DNA of 64,000 nucleotides from contig NZ_JALGRF010000008.1 of assembly GCF_022815725.1 (NCBI RefSeq), positions 62,001-126,000 of the forward strand, in the 5' to 3' direction. Made by a program: the position numbers and the translations under genes. The notes beneath the pieces were generated by a model. The model worked only from the letters and a program-made list of their open reading frames with translations. It had not been told where the DNA came from and searched no databases. The stretch's first letter is position 1; each line of letters starts with the position of its first letter. This DNA is from Streptomyces sp. APSN-46.1. GTDB lineage: Bacteria > Actinomycetota > Actinomycetes > Streptomycetales > Streptomycetaceae. Positions 33,750 through 41,730 of the stretch are shown one piece after another.

Positions 33750-34343
33750 ATGGAAGCCTTCACCACCCACACCGGCCGGGCCGTCCCGCTGCGCCGCGGC
33801 AACGTCGACACCGACCAGATCATCCCGGCCCACTGGCTGAAGAAGATCACCCGCGACGGCTTCGAGGACGGGCTCTTCGAGGCCTGGCGCAAGGACCCGG
33901 AGTTCGTCACGAACCGCCCGGAGCGCGAGGGCGCGACCGTGCTGGTCGCCGGCCCCGATTTCGGTACCGGTTCCTCGCGTGAGCACGCCGTATGGGCCCT
34001 GCAGAACTTCGGCTTCAAGACGGTCATCTCCTCCCGGTTCGCCGACATCTTCCGCGGCAACTCGCTGAAGAACGGGCTGCTGACCGTGGTCCTGCCGCAG
34101 GAGACGGTCGAGCGGCTGTGGGAGCTGACCGAGGCCGACCCGACCGCCGAGATCACGGTGGACCTGGTCGCCCGGCAGGTCCGAGCGGAGGGCGTCGAGG
34201 CGGAGTTCGAGCTCGACGACAATGCCCGTTGGCGTCTGCTGGAGGGGCTGGACGACATCTCGCTCACCCTTCAGAACGAAGCGGACATCGCCACCTACGA
34301 AAGCACCCGACCCACCTACAAGCCGCGCACGATTCGGGCCTGA
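33750..34343 (+). CDS. leuD: 3-isopropylmalate dehydratase, small subunit
   Basis: The 197-residue swivel-domain partner of LeuC. RGNVDTDQIIPAHWLKKITR, GPDFGTGSSREHAVWALQNF and SSRFADIFRGNSLKNGLLTV are family signatures. It starts 3 bp after the leuC stop with a CAGGAG site inside leuC, so the two are translated together. A strong terminator follows at 34394. Confidence 0.96.
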   Translation: MEAFTTHTGRAVPLRRGNVDTDQIIPAHWLKKITRDGFEDGLFEAWRKDPEFVTNRPEREGATVLVAGPDFGTGSSREHAVWALQNFGFKTVISSRFADIFRGNSLKNGLLTVVLPQETVERLWELTEADPTAEITVDLVARQVRAEGVEAEFELDDNARWRLLEGLDDISLTLQNEADIATYESTRPTYKPRTIRA

Positions 34344-34393
34344 TTCCGGCCTGATCAGCGCTTATTCGCCCTTGGGTGATCGCGACGACAACA

Positions 34394-34425
34394 CTGTGCC
34401 CCTCGCCTTCCGGCGGGGGGCACAG
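34394..34425 (+). terminator. Terminator after leuCD
   Basis: CTGTGCCCCTCGCC (34394-34407) pairs with GGCGGGGGGCACAG (34412-34425) with one T-G pair and loop TTCC. Confidence 0.75.
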
Positions 34426-34480
34426 CCGTGTGTTGGGGCCCCGTGAGGCGACAACTCGCCCCAGATGGCACAATCTGTGC

Positions 34481-34708
34481 ATGGAACGCGACAGTCAACT
34501 TGAGCTCTACGAACTCGTCGCGAACCGATTGAAAGAAGCACACGCAAGGGTGCGCACGCTGCAAGTCCCGGAGGGCGTAAGGATGGCGCTGTCCCGGAAG
34601 CTGTTGGTCGTCACGGCCGCGGCGAAGCATGATCTCGCCGATGCGGCAAGGCGCCTGGACAGGTTGATGAAGGACCTCGACGAGGGTCGATTCCCTGAAG
34701 GCGACTGA
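34481..34708 (+). CDS. Small helical protein (75 aa), function unknown
   Basis: MERDSQLELYELVANRLKEA, then VPEGVRMALSRKLLVVTAAA and LADAARRLDRLMKDLDEGRF: three amphipathic helices, no signal peptide, no cysteine. ATG at 34481; the upstream purine pattern is weak. It lies between the leuCD terminator and the hupS promoter, so it should be a short single-gene unit. A conserved actinomycete small protein is likely, but the family is not identified. Confidence 0.7.
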   Translation: MERDSQLELYELVANRLKEAHARVRTLQVPEGVRMALSRKLLVVTAAAKHDLADAARRLDRLMKDLDEGRFPEGD

Positions 34709-34771
34709 TGCGAAGGAACTCCGTAACGGCCTACATCGTTGCGGCACTAGGGTGATTAGCCCGTTTCGTGT

Positions 34772-34800
34772 TTGATTTGCGGTATATATCCGCCTAACGT
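34772..34800 (+). promoter_or_regulatory. Promoter of hupS
   Basis: TTGATT (34772-34777), a 17-base spacer and TAACGT (34795-34800). The spacer holds the near-palindrome GCGGTATATATCCGC. Transcription would start about 45 bp before the GTG. Confidence 0.6.
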
Positions 34801-34852
34801 GCGAAATAAGCTTGAACACATTCGTTCTGGCGAAGTCTCCGAAGGGGAAGAC

Positions 34853-35521
34853 GTGAACAAGGCGCAGCTCGTAGAAGCGATTGCCGACAAGCTGGGCGGC
34901 CGCCAGCAGGCCGCGGACGCCGTCGACGCGGTACTCGACGCCATCGTCCGCGCGACCGTCGCGGGCGACCGGGTCTCGGTCACGGGCTTCGGCTCGTTCG
35001 AGAAGGTCGACCGCCCGGCCCGTTACGCCCGCAACCCGCAGACCGGTGAGCGCGTCCGGGTCAAGAAGACCTCGGTCCCCCGATTCCGTGCGGGCCAGGG
35101 CTTCAAGGACCTGGTCAGCGGCACCAAGAAGCTCCCCAAGGGCGGCGAGGTGTCGGTGAAGAAGGCCCCCAAGGGCAGCCTCACCGGAGGCGCTGCCGTG
35201 ACGGTCAAGAAGGCCGCGGCCAAGAAGGCCGTCACCGCCAAGAAGGCGGCGGCGAAGACCGCGGTCGCGAAGAAGGCCGTCGCCAAGAAGACCACCGCCG
35301 CCGCGAAGAAGACGACCGCGAAGACCGCGGTGGCGAAGAAGGCAGCGCCGGCGGCGAAGAAGGCCACCGTCAAGAAGGCCGCGGCCACCGCGAAGAAGGC
35401 CGCGGCCACGAAGACCGCTCCGGCGGCCAAGAAGGCCACCGCGAAGACCACGGCGCCCGCCACCAAGAAGGCGACGGCGCGCAAGACCACCGCGAAGAAG
35501 ACCACGGCCCGCAAGAAGTAA
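34853..35521 (+). CDS. hupS: HU-family nucleoid protein with lysine-rich tail
   Basis: 222 residues in two parts. Residues 1-95 are an HU domain (MNKAQLVEAIADKLGGRQQA, VSVTGFGSFEKVDRPARYAR, GERVRVKKTSVPRFRAGQGF). Residues 100-222 are an Ala/Lys/Thr-rich tail of KKA/TAKKA repeats resembling histone H1. This two-domain form is HupS, the spore-associated nucleoid protein of Streptomyces. GTG at 34853 with GGGGAAG upstream; own promoter at 34772. The tail DNA is internally repetitive. Confidence 0.94.
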   Translation: MNKAQLVEAIADKLGGRQQAADAVDAVLDAIVRATVAGDRVSVTGFGSFEKVDRPARYARNPQTGERVRVKKTSVPRFRAGQGFKDLVSGTKKLPKGGEVSVKKAPKGSLTGGAAVTVKKAAAKKAVTAKKAAAKTAVAKKAVAKKTTAAAKKTTAKTAVAKKAAPAAKKATVKKAAATAKKAAATKTAPAAKKATAKTTAPATKKATARKTTAKKTTARKK

Positions 35522-35541
35522 GGGCCGACCGTCACACACGC

Positions 35542-35577
35542 CGGGCCGGCTTCCCCTTGGGTGGGGAAGCCGGCCCG
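35542..35577. terminator. Terminator between hupS and cofC
   Basis: A 15-bp perfect stem (35542-35556 with 35563-35577; CGGGCCGGCTTCCCC arm), loop TTGGGT, between convergent genes. Confidence 0.8.
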
Positions 35578-35621
35578 CGGTGCTGTCCTGGACTGTCTTC
35601 GCAGCTCAGAAGCTCAGAAGC

Positions 35622-36425
35622 TCAGAAGGTCTGCAGGGTGATCAGGGTGATCCGCAGACTCGCTCCCTCGCCGTCCGTCTCGATCCGGACCCGCTGTCCG
35701 GGGCGCAGCAGTCGCAGGCCGCCCGCGTCGAACGCCGGGGCCTCGAAGGGCACCGGAGTGCCGTCGTCCAGCAGCACACTGCCGCTGCGGGTCTGGGAGT
35801 CGTACGTATACGCGGTCGCCTGCATACGGGCACTGTATCGGGCCGTGTGCCACCCCACACCGAGGGCGAGGGCGGTCCGCAGATCCGCCGCCGTGTCCAC
35901 GTCGCGGCGCACGCTGTCGACGCCCGCCAGGGCCATTTCCACCGCCCCCGAAGCGGAATGCCGCGCCCGCGACGGGCCGCCGAACGCGGGTGCCAATTCC
36001 ACGTCCGGAGCAGCGGAAAGCAAGGTCGTCCCGATTCCCGCCGCATCCGCCAGAAATGCCCGCGGAAATGCCGAAGCGGTTTCGAGCACGCGTAGCAATT
36101 CCGGCGGCCGCAGTGCCGGCAGATCCGCGTTCATGGCGGCGACCGGCGAACCCGGCCGGCCCGCCCGTATCGCCCGCGCCCCGTGGACCAGCGCCGCGTT
36201 GAGACCGGCACCGGGGCTGTCCGCGACGATCCGGGCGCCGAGGCGGGCCAGTTCCGGTCCGGCCAGGGCGTCGTCCGTGACGACCACCACATCGGCGACG
36301 GCCGCGCAGGCCAGGGCGCCTGCCACGGTGTCCTGCGCGAACGCCAGCGCGAGCCCCGGGCGGGACGAGCCCACCGCCGCCGCGAGACGGCTCTTCCCCA
36401 CGGCCAAGGGCTTCAGCGGGACCAC
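35622..36425 (-). CDS. cofC: 2-phospholactate/PEP guanylyltransferase (F420 synthesis) with extra C-terminal domain
   Basis: Activates phosphoenolpyruvate or 2-phospholactate with GTP in coenzyme F420 synthesis. VPLKPLAVGKSRLAAAVGSS, VVVVTDDA, AMNADLPALRPPELLRVL, FLADAAGIGTTLLSA and SVRRDVDTAADL are CofC/FbiD motifs (about residues 1-200). The last ~67 residues (from MQATAYTYDSQTRSGSVLLD) resemble a small beta-barrel with R-x-I-E-T strands and are not part of the standard enzyme. GTG start at 36425, although the family's upstream W-S-L-V residues read in frame before it with no start codon. Confidence 0.82.
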   Translation of the reverse strand: MVPLKPLAVGKSRLAAAVGSSRPGLALAFAQDTVAGALACAAVADVVVVTDDALAGPELARLGARIVADSPGAGLNAALVHGARAIRAGRPGSPVAAMNADLPALRPPELLRVLETASAFPRAFLADAAGIGTTLLSAAPDVELAPAFGGPSRARHSASGAVEMALAGVDSVRRDVDTAADLRTALALGVGWHTARYSARMQATAYTYDSQTRSGSVLLDDGTPVPFEAPAFDAGGLRLLRPGQRVRIETDGEGASLRITLITLQTF

Positions 36426-36695
36426 CAGGCTCCATGCGGTGCTCGTGGCCGACTCCTTCCCCTCCGGCGCGCTCGCGCGCCCCCGTAGACCATGGCCGGG
36501 TCATGGCCGGGTCATGCCTCGGCCCATTGTCGCCTTCCCCCGGGACACCCGGGGCTTCGGTGTCCCGAGCGGGGCGTACGGTGTTCTCGACAGAGACCGG
36601 AACCGGGGGCCACACTTGACCGGCCGACGCGGGTGCCCCCTCTCCCCAGCCACCGCTGGGAGGCTCCCGCACCGGTCCTAGAGGAAGGTGTCCGA

Positions 36696-37448
36696 GTGTC
36701 CCGCCGCAGAATCGGCTTCTGGTACCGCCTGGCAGCGGTGATCGCGAAACCGCCGCTGGTAGTGCTCTTCAAGCGGGACTGGCGGGGAATGGAGCACATT
36801 CCGGCCGAGGGCGGATTTATCACCGCCGTCAATCACAACTCGTATCTGGACCCGCTGTCCTACGCGCACTTCCAGTACAACACCGGCCGGGTGCCCCGAT
36901 TGCTCGCGAAGGCGGCCCTCTTCAAGGTGCCTTTCGTCGGCTCGATCCTGCGCGGATCCGGGCAGATCCCCGTCTACCGGGAGACCACCAACGCCCTGGA
37001 CGCATTCCGGGCCGCCGTGGACGCCATCGAGAGGGGCGAATGCGTGGCCTTTTACCCGGAAGGCACCCTCACGCGGGACCCCGACATGTGGCCGATGGCA
37101 GGCAAGACCGGCGCCGCCCGTGTCGCGCTGATGACCAAGGCGCCCGTCATTCCCGTGGCCCAGTGGGGCGCGAACCACGCGATGCCGCCCTACGCCAAGG
37201 AGGACAAGCTCCGGCTGTTCCCGCGCAAGACCCTCCAGGTGATGGCCGGACCGCCCGTGGACCTCTCCGAGTTCTACGACCGGGAACCCACCCCGGACGT
37301 GCTCAAGGACGCCACCGAGGTCATCATGGCGGCCATCACGGAGCTCCTGGAGCAGCTGCGCGGCGAGCGGGCCCCCGAGCAGCCGTACGACCATCGCAAG
37401 GCCAGGGCGGAACAGCGGCACAAGGCCGCGGGGGAGGACCACAAGTGA
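36696..37448 (+). CDS. plsC: 1-acyl-glycerol-3-phosphate acyltransferase family (PlsC-like)
   Basis: A 250-residue membrane-associated acyltransferase of phospholipid synthesis. ITAVNHNSYLDPL gives the catalytic H-x4-D motif, GRVPRLLAKAALF the acceptor region, and ECVAFYPEGTLTRD the F-x-P-E-G-T motif. The GTG at 36696 follows GAGGAAGG. It overlaps gpsA by 4 bp, coupling acylation to the enzyme that makes glycerol-3-phosphate. The Lys/Arg/Glu-rich tail (YDHRKARAEQRHKAAGEDHK) looks disordered. Confidence 0.92.
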   Translation: MSRRRIGFWYRLAAVIAKPPLVVLFKRDWRGMEHIPAEGGFITAVNHNSYLDPLSYAHFQYNTGRVPRLLAKAALFKVPFVGSILRGSGQIPVYRETTNALDAFRAAVDAIERGECVAFYPEGTLTRDPDMWPMAGKTGAARVALMTKAPVIPVAQWGANHAMPPYAKEDKLRLFPRKTLQVMAGPPVDLSEFYDREPTPDVLKDATEVIMAAITELLEQLRGERAPEQPYDHRKARAEQRHKAAGEDHK

Positions 37449-38455
37449 CACGTCCCGTGAAGGCAGCCGTCTACGGAACCGGCTCCTGGGGCACGGCCTT
37501 CGGCATGGTGCTCGCCGACGCGGGCTGCGAGGTGACCCTGTGGGGCCGCCGGCAGCAGCTGGTCGACGCCATCAACACCGGCCGGACCAACCCGGACTAC
37601 TTCCCCGGCGTCGAACTCCCCGCGAACATGCGGGCCACCACCGACGCGGCCGAGGCCGCGCGCGGCGCCGATTTCGCGGTCCTCGCCATCCCCTCCCAGA
37701 CCCTGCGCGGCAACCTCGCCGAATGGGCCCCGCTGCTGCCCGCCGACACCGTGCTCGTCTCCCTGATGAAGGGCATCGAGCTCGGCACCGCCAAGCGGAT
37801 GAGCGAGGTCATCGAGGAGGTGGCCAAGGTCCCCGCCGAGCGGGTCGCCGTCGTCACCGGCCCCAACCTCGCCCGCGAGATCGTCGCCCGGCAGCCCGCC
37901 GCCTCCGTCGTCGCCTGCGTGGACGAGTCCGTGGCCCGGCGCCTCCAGGCCGCCTGCCACACCCCGTACTTCCGCCCGTACACGAGCACCGACGTCATCG
38001 GCTGCGAACTCGGCGGCGCCGTCAAGAACGTCATCGGCCTCGCCGTCGGCATCGCGGACGGCATGGGCCTCGGCGACAACACCAAGGGCTCGCTCATCAC
38101 CCGAGGACTCGCCGAAGCGACCCGCCTGGGCCTCGCGATGGGCGCCGACCCGCTCACCTTCTCCGGCCTCGCGGGCCTCGGCGACCTCGTCGCCACCTGC
38201 TCCTCGCCGCTCTCCCGGAACCACACCTTCGGCACCAACCTGGGCCGCGGGATGACCCTGGAGGAGACCATCGCGGTCACCAAGCAGACCGCCGAGGGGG
38301 TCAAGTCCTGCCAGTCCGTGGCCGATCTGGCCCGCCGGCACGGGGTGGACATGCCGATCACCGACACCGTCGTCGACATCGTCCACCACGGCAAGCCCCC
38401 GCTGGTCGCGCTCAAGGAACTGATGGGACGCAGCGCCAAACCGGAACGCCGCTGA
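37445..38455 (+). CDS. gpsA: NAD(P)-dependent glycerol-3-phosphate dehydrogenase
   Basis: Reduces dihydroxyacetone phosphate to sn-glycerol-3-phosphate for lipid synthesis. 336 residues. KAAVYGTGSWGTAFGMVLAD is the Rossmann nucleotide loop; KGIELGTAKRMSEVIEE, TGPNLAREIVARQPAA and GGAVKNVIGLAVGIADGMGL (catalytic Lys) follow. GLGDLVATCSSPLSRNHTFG is the substrate region. It starts at the GTG overlapping the plsC stop. Confidence 0.96.
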   Translation: MTRPVKAAVYGTGSWGTAFGMVLADAGCEVTLWGRRQQLVDAINTGRTNPDYFPGVELPANMRATTDAAEAARGADFAVLAIPSQTLRGNLAEWAPLLPADTVLVSLMKGIELGTAKRMSEVIEEVAKVPAERVAVVTGPNLAREIVARQPAASVVACVDESVARRLQAACHTPYFRPYTSTDVIGCELGGAVKNVIGLAVGIADGMGLGDNTKGSLITRGLAEATRLGLAMGADPLTFSGLAGLGDLVATCSSPLSRNHTFGTNLGRGMTLEETIAVTKQTAEGVKSCQSVADLARRHGVDMPITDTVVDIVHHGKPPLVALKELMGRSAKPERR

Positions 38456-38494
38456 CTCCTTTCCGGACGTCCGAGCGGGTACCCTCGTGGCGAT

Positions 38495-39652
38495 ATGAGC
38501 AGCGAGAACCTCCCCCAGACCCCTGAGCAGCAGGGCCGCAAGCCCCGTGTGGCCGTCGTGTTCGGCGGCCGCAGCTCGGAACACGCCATCTCGGTCGTCA
38601 CCGCGGGCGCCGTGCTGCGCTCCATCGACCGGTCCAAGTACGAGGTGCTGCCCATCGGCATCACCACCGACGGCCGATGGGCGCTGACCGCCGACGAGCC
38701 GTCCCGGATGGCCATCTCCGACCGGAAGCTCCCCAACGTCGCCGACCTGGCCGACTCCGAGGACGGCGCCGTCGTGCTCTCGGTGGACCCCGCCAGCCGC
38801 GAGGTCGTCTACACCGAGCCGGGCGCCGTTCCCAAGGCCCTGGGCGAGGTGGACGTCGTCTTCCCCGTGCTGCACGGCCCGTACGGCGAGGACGGCACCC
38901 TCCAGGGCCTGCTGGAGCTCGCCGGCATCCCGTACGTCGGCTCGGGCGTCCTCGCCTCGGCCGTCGGCCAGGACAAGGACTACATGAAGCGGGTGTTCAC
39001 GTCCTTCGGGCTGAACGTCGGCCCGTACGTGACCATCCGCCCCCGTGAGTGGAGCGCCGACCAGGACGCCGCCAAGGCGAAGATCCTGGACTTCGCCACC
39101 GAGCACGGCTGGCCGCTGTTCGTCAAGCCCGCCCGGGCCGGCTCCTCGATCGGCATCACCAAGGTCGACGACGCCTCCGGACTGGACGAGGCGATCCGCG
39201 AGGCCCAGCGCCACGACCCGAAGATCATCGTGGAGGCGCTGCTGCGCGGCCGCGAGATCGAATGCGGCGTGCTGGAATTCGAGGACGGGCCGCGCGCGAG
39301 CGCCCCGGCCGAGATCCCGCCGGTCTCCAGCCACGACTTCTACGACTTCGAGGCGAAGTACATCGACTCCGCCTCCGGAATCGTGCCCGCCCCGCTCACC
39401 CCGGAGCAGACCGCCGAGGTGCGGCGGCTCGCGATCGAGGCCTTCGAGGCAGCGTCCTGCGAGGGCCTGGTGCGTGCCGACTTCTTCCTCACCGAGGACG
39501 GCACCTTCGTCATCAACGAGATCAACACCATGCCCGGCTTCACGCCGATCTCCATGTACCCGCGGATGTGGCAGGAGTCCGGCGTCGAGTACCAGGAGCT
39601 GGTGGACCTCCTGATCCAGGCCGCCCTGCGCCGCCCCACCGGGCTGCGCTAG
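38495..39652 (+). CDS. ddl: D-alanine--D-alanine ligase
   Basis: An ATP-grasp enzyme of peptidoglycan precursor synthesis in the cytosol. 385 residues. VAVVFGGRSSEHAISVVTAG, VFPVLHGPYGEDGTLQGLLE, FVKPARAGSSIGITKV and FVINEINTMPGFTPISMYPR are the family motifs; GADFF-type metal ligands appear as VRADFFLTEDG. ATG at 38495, 40 bp after gpsA. Nothing suggests a D-Ala-D-Lac type, but specificity cannot be proved from the sequence. Confidence 0.95.
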   Translation: MSSENLPQTPEQQGRKPRVAVVFGGRSSEHAISVVTAGAVLRSIDRSKYEVLPIGITTDGRWALTADEPSRMAISDRKLPNVADLADSEDGAVVLSVDPASREVVYTEPGAVPKALGEVDVVFPVLHGPYGEDGTLQGLLELAGIPYVGSGVLASAVGQDKDYMKRVFTSFGLNVGPYVTIRPREWSADQDAAKAKILDFATEHGWPLFVKPARAGSSIGITKVDDASGLDEAIREAQRHDPKIIVEALLRGREIECGVLEFEDGPRASAPAEIPPVSSHDFYDFEAKYIDSASGIVPAPLTPEQTAEVRRLAIEAFEAASCEGLVRADFFLTEDGTFVINEINTMPGFTPISMYPRMWQESGVEYQELVDLLIQAALRRPTGLR

Positions 39653-39671
39653 CCGCGCGTCCACCCGTACA

Positions 39672-39714
39672 CACAGCGACCGCCCGCCGGGGAATCCGGC
39701 GGGCGGTCGCTGTG
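39672..39714. terminator. Bidirectional terminator after ddl
   Basis: A 19-bp perfect stem (39672-39690 with 39696-39714), 5-base loop, between convergent ddl and the DUF3515 gene. Confidence 0.85.
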
Positions 39715-39725
39715 GAGTGCGGGTC

Positions 39726-40244
39726 TCAGTAGGACGAGACGCCCACGGGCACGGTCTCGGCCACGGCCGCGGAGAGCCCGACCAGCATCCCCGCATCCGT
39801 GGCATGCTCCTTGTCGACCCGGACCTCCGTGTACGCCAGCCGCAGCCCGGTGGTGAACCGAAACCCTCCGACGGCACCGCCGGCACCGCCGGAGCCGTCG
39901 GGGAGCTTCTCCAGCAGCCAGCCGACGCCGTTGACCTCGACGCCCTCCTGCTTCGGATCCGCCATCTCGGGGGGCCTGGGGATACCGCACCGCAGTACGA
40001 TCGCCGAGCCGCCCCACGCGGCGGTCAGATCGGACGCCGGTTCGGTCCGGGTCCGCGCCAGGCCGGCCACCGTGTCGGGGAGCTTCTCGTGCAATGCCGC
40101 ACAGAGCCCCGCGACGTCGGCGGGCGGCGTGGGCGGCGGATCCACCCGGGCCTCGGAATCGCCCGGGGTACAGCCCGCGACGGCCAGTACGGCCGCCAGG
40201 GTGGGCAGGGCGGACAGACGGAGGGGCCGGCGGTGGTGGGTCAT
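39726..40244 (-). CDS. DUF3515-family lipoprotein
   Basis: 172 residues with a lipobox (LAAVLAVAGC) that predicts membrane anchoring through Cys after a basic MTHHRRPLRL leader. The body (VAGLCAALHEKLPDTVAGLA, AWGGSAIVLRCGIPRPPEM, YTEVRVDKEHATDAGMLVGL) fits the actinobacterial DUF3515 family, often found near thiL. ATG at 40244; a GTG one codon earlier is possible. Function unknown. Two Cys besides the lipobox Cys may form a disulfide outside the membrane. Confidence 0.8.
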   Translation of the reverse strand: MTHHRRPLRLSALPTLAAVLAVAGCTPGDSEARVDPPPTPPADVAGLCAALHEKLPDTVAGLARTRTEPASDLTAAWGGSAIVLRCGIPRPPEMADPKQEGVEVNGVGWLLEKLPDGSGGAGGAVGGFRFTTGLRLAYTEVRVDKEHATDAGMLVGLSAAVAETVPVGVSSY

Positions 40245-40267
40245 CACCGGCCAAGAGTAGACGGGGG

Positions 40268-40501
40268 CTACAGATGGACCACCGGGCAGGTCAAGGTGCG
40301 GGTGATCCCCTCCACCTGCTGGACCTTGGCCACGACCATGCGGCCGAGCTCATCGACGGTGTCGGCCTGGGCGCGCACGATCACGTCGTACGGGCCCGTC
40401 ACGTCCTCGGCCTGGATCACCCCCGGAATCTGGCCGATGGACTCGGCGACGAACGACGCCTTGCCCACCTCGGTCTGGATAAGGATGTACGCCTGTACCA
40501 C
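40268..40501 (-). CDS. Stand-alone Lrp/AsnC effector (RAM) domain protein
   Basis: A 77-residue protein: VVQAYILIQTEVGKASFVAE, then GQIPGVIQAEDVTGPYDVIV and VQQVEGITRTLTCPVVHL. This is the ligand-binding and oligomerising domain of Lrp/AsnC regulators without the DNA-binding helix-turn-helix. The GTG at 40501 has a perfect GGAGG site; longer frames upstream have no homologous residues. Such proteins may modulate full-length Lrp regulators. It lies between the DUF3515 gene and the divergent thiL. Confidence 0.88.
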   Translation of the reverse strand: MVQAYILIQTEVGKASFVAESIGQIPGVIQAEDVTGPYDVIVRAQADTVDELGRMVVAKVQQVEGITRTLTCPVVHL

Positions 40502-40746
40502 GGAACCTCCAGGGCGGCCACGAGGATCATTTCCCCTAATCTTCGGGTGGGCCCGGGGAGATCGGGTGGGCCCGGGGAAGAAGGGACGCCACGGTACCGC
40601 GTCGCCGAGCGCCGCGGGGAGACCCGCGAGCCCGGCGCCACGCACAGCGGGGCGTACGGAGACCAGAAGTTGACGTATCTGTTGACGGTACCCAGAGCTG
40701 TGACGGCTCGCGACCGCAAGCGGACTGGGCAAGAAGGGGCACAGCG

Positions 40747-41730
40747 ATGAAGGGCACTGTGGGCGAGCTGGGGGAGTTCGGGCTCATTCGAGAGCTCACC
40801 TCACGGCTCACCACCACCCCGGCGGTCCGACTCGGACCCGGTGACGACGCCGCGGTCGTGTCGGCCCCCGACCGGCGGGTCGTGGCGAGCACGGACATCC
40901 TGCTGGAGGGCAGGCACTTCCGCCGTGACTGGTCCACCGCCTACGACGTCGGCCGCAAGGCCGCCGCGCAGAACCTCGCCGACATCGCCGCCATGGGCGC
41001 GGTGCCGACCGCGCTGCTGCTCGGCCTCGTCGTCCCGGCCGAGCTGCCGGTCACCTGGCCCACCGAGCTGATGGACGGCCTGCGCGACGAGTGCCAGGTC
41101 GCCGGCGCGGCCGTCGTCGGCGGTGACGTCGTGCGCGGGGACACCATCACCGTCGCCATCACCGCCCTCGGCGACCTGCGCAACCACGAGCCCGTGCTGC
41201 GCTCCGGCGCCCAGCCCGGCGACGTCGTGGCCGTCACGGGCTGGCTCGGCTGGTCCGCCGCCGGATTCGCCGTGCTCTCGCGCGGCTTCCGCTCCCCGCG
41301 GGCCTTCGTCGAGGCGCACCGGCGCCCCGAGCCGCCGTACCACGCCGGCCCCGCCGCCGCCGGACTCGGCGCCACCGCCATGACGGACGTCAGCGACGGC
41401 CTGATCGCGGACCTCGGGCACATCGCCGAGGCCAGCAAGGTACGGATCGACCTGCGCTCGGCGGCCGTGGACATCCCGACCCAGATGCACGACATCGGCC
41501 AGGCCGTCGGCGTGGACCCGCTCCAGTGGGTGCTCACCGGGGGAGAGGACCACGCCATCGTGGCGACCTTCCCGCCCGACGTGAAGCTGCCGGCCCGCTG
41601 GAAGGTCATCGGAGAGGTGCTGAACCCGTCGGCGCAGCCCCAGGTGACCGTGGACGGCGCGCCCTGGCACACCTCCGGCGGCTGGGACCACTTCGGCGGC
41701 GAACCGGCCCCCGAGGACAGCCCCCGATGA
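40747..41730 (+). CDS. thiL: Thiamine-monophosphate kinase
   Basis: Phosphorylates thiamine phosphate to thiamine diphosphate, the last step of vitamin B1 cofactor synthesis. 327 residues. LGPGDDAAVVSAPDRRVVAS, VVGGDVVRGDTITVAITALG, ATAMTDVSDGLIADLGHIA and VLTGGEDHAIVATFPPD are PurM/ThiL-fold motifs with Mg-binding Asp pairs. ATG at 40747. Its stop overlaps thiD (ATGA). No TPP riboswitch was seen upstream. Confidence 0.95.
   Translation: MKGTVGELGEFGLIRELTSRLTTTPAVRLGPGDDAAVVSAPDRRVVASTDILLEGRHFRRDWSTAYDVGRKAAAQNLADIAAMGAVPTALLLGLVVPAELPVTWPTELMDGLRDECQVAGAAVVGGDVVRGDTITVAITALGDLRNHEPVLRSGAQPGDVVAVTGWLGWSAAGFAVLSRGFRSPRAFVEAHRRPEPPYHAGPAAAGLGATAMTDVSDGLIADLGHIAEASKVRIDLRSAAVDIPTQMHDIGQAVGVDPLQWVLTGGEDHAIVATFPPDVKLPARWKVIGEVLNPSAQPQVTVDGAPWHTSGGWDHFGGEPAPEDSPR

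Noticed and set aside
35557..36681. A plus-strand coding region opposite cofC
   Set aside because: It has no recognisable motif and is antisense to cofC, whose F420-synthesis motifs are clear.
40502..40746. A TPP riboswitch upstream of thiL
   Set aside because: No CUGAGA or ACC-UGAUC-type core could be found in the interval.
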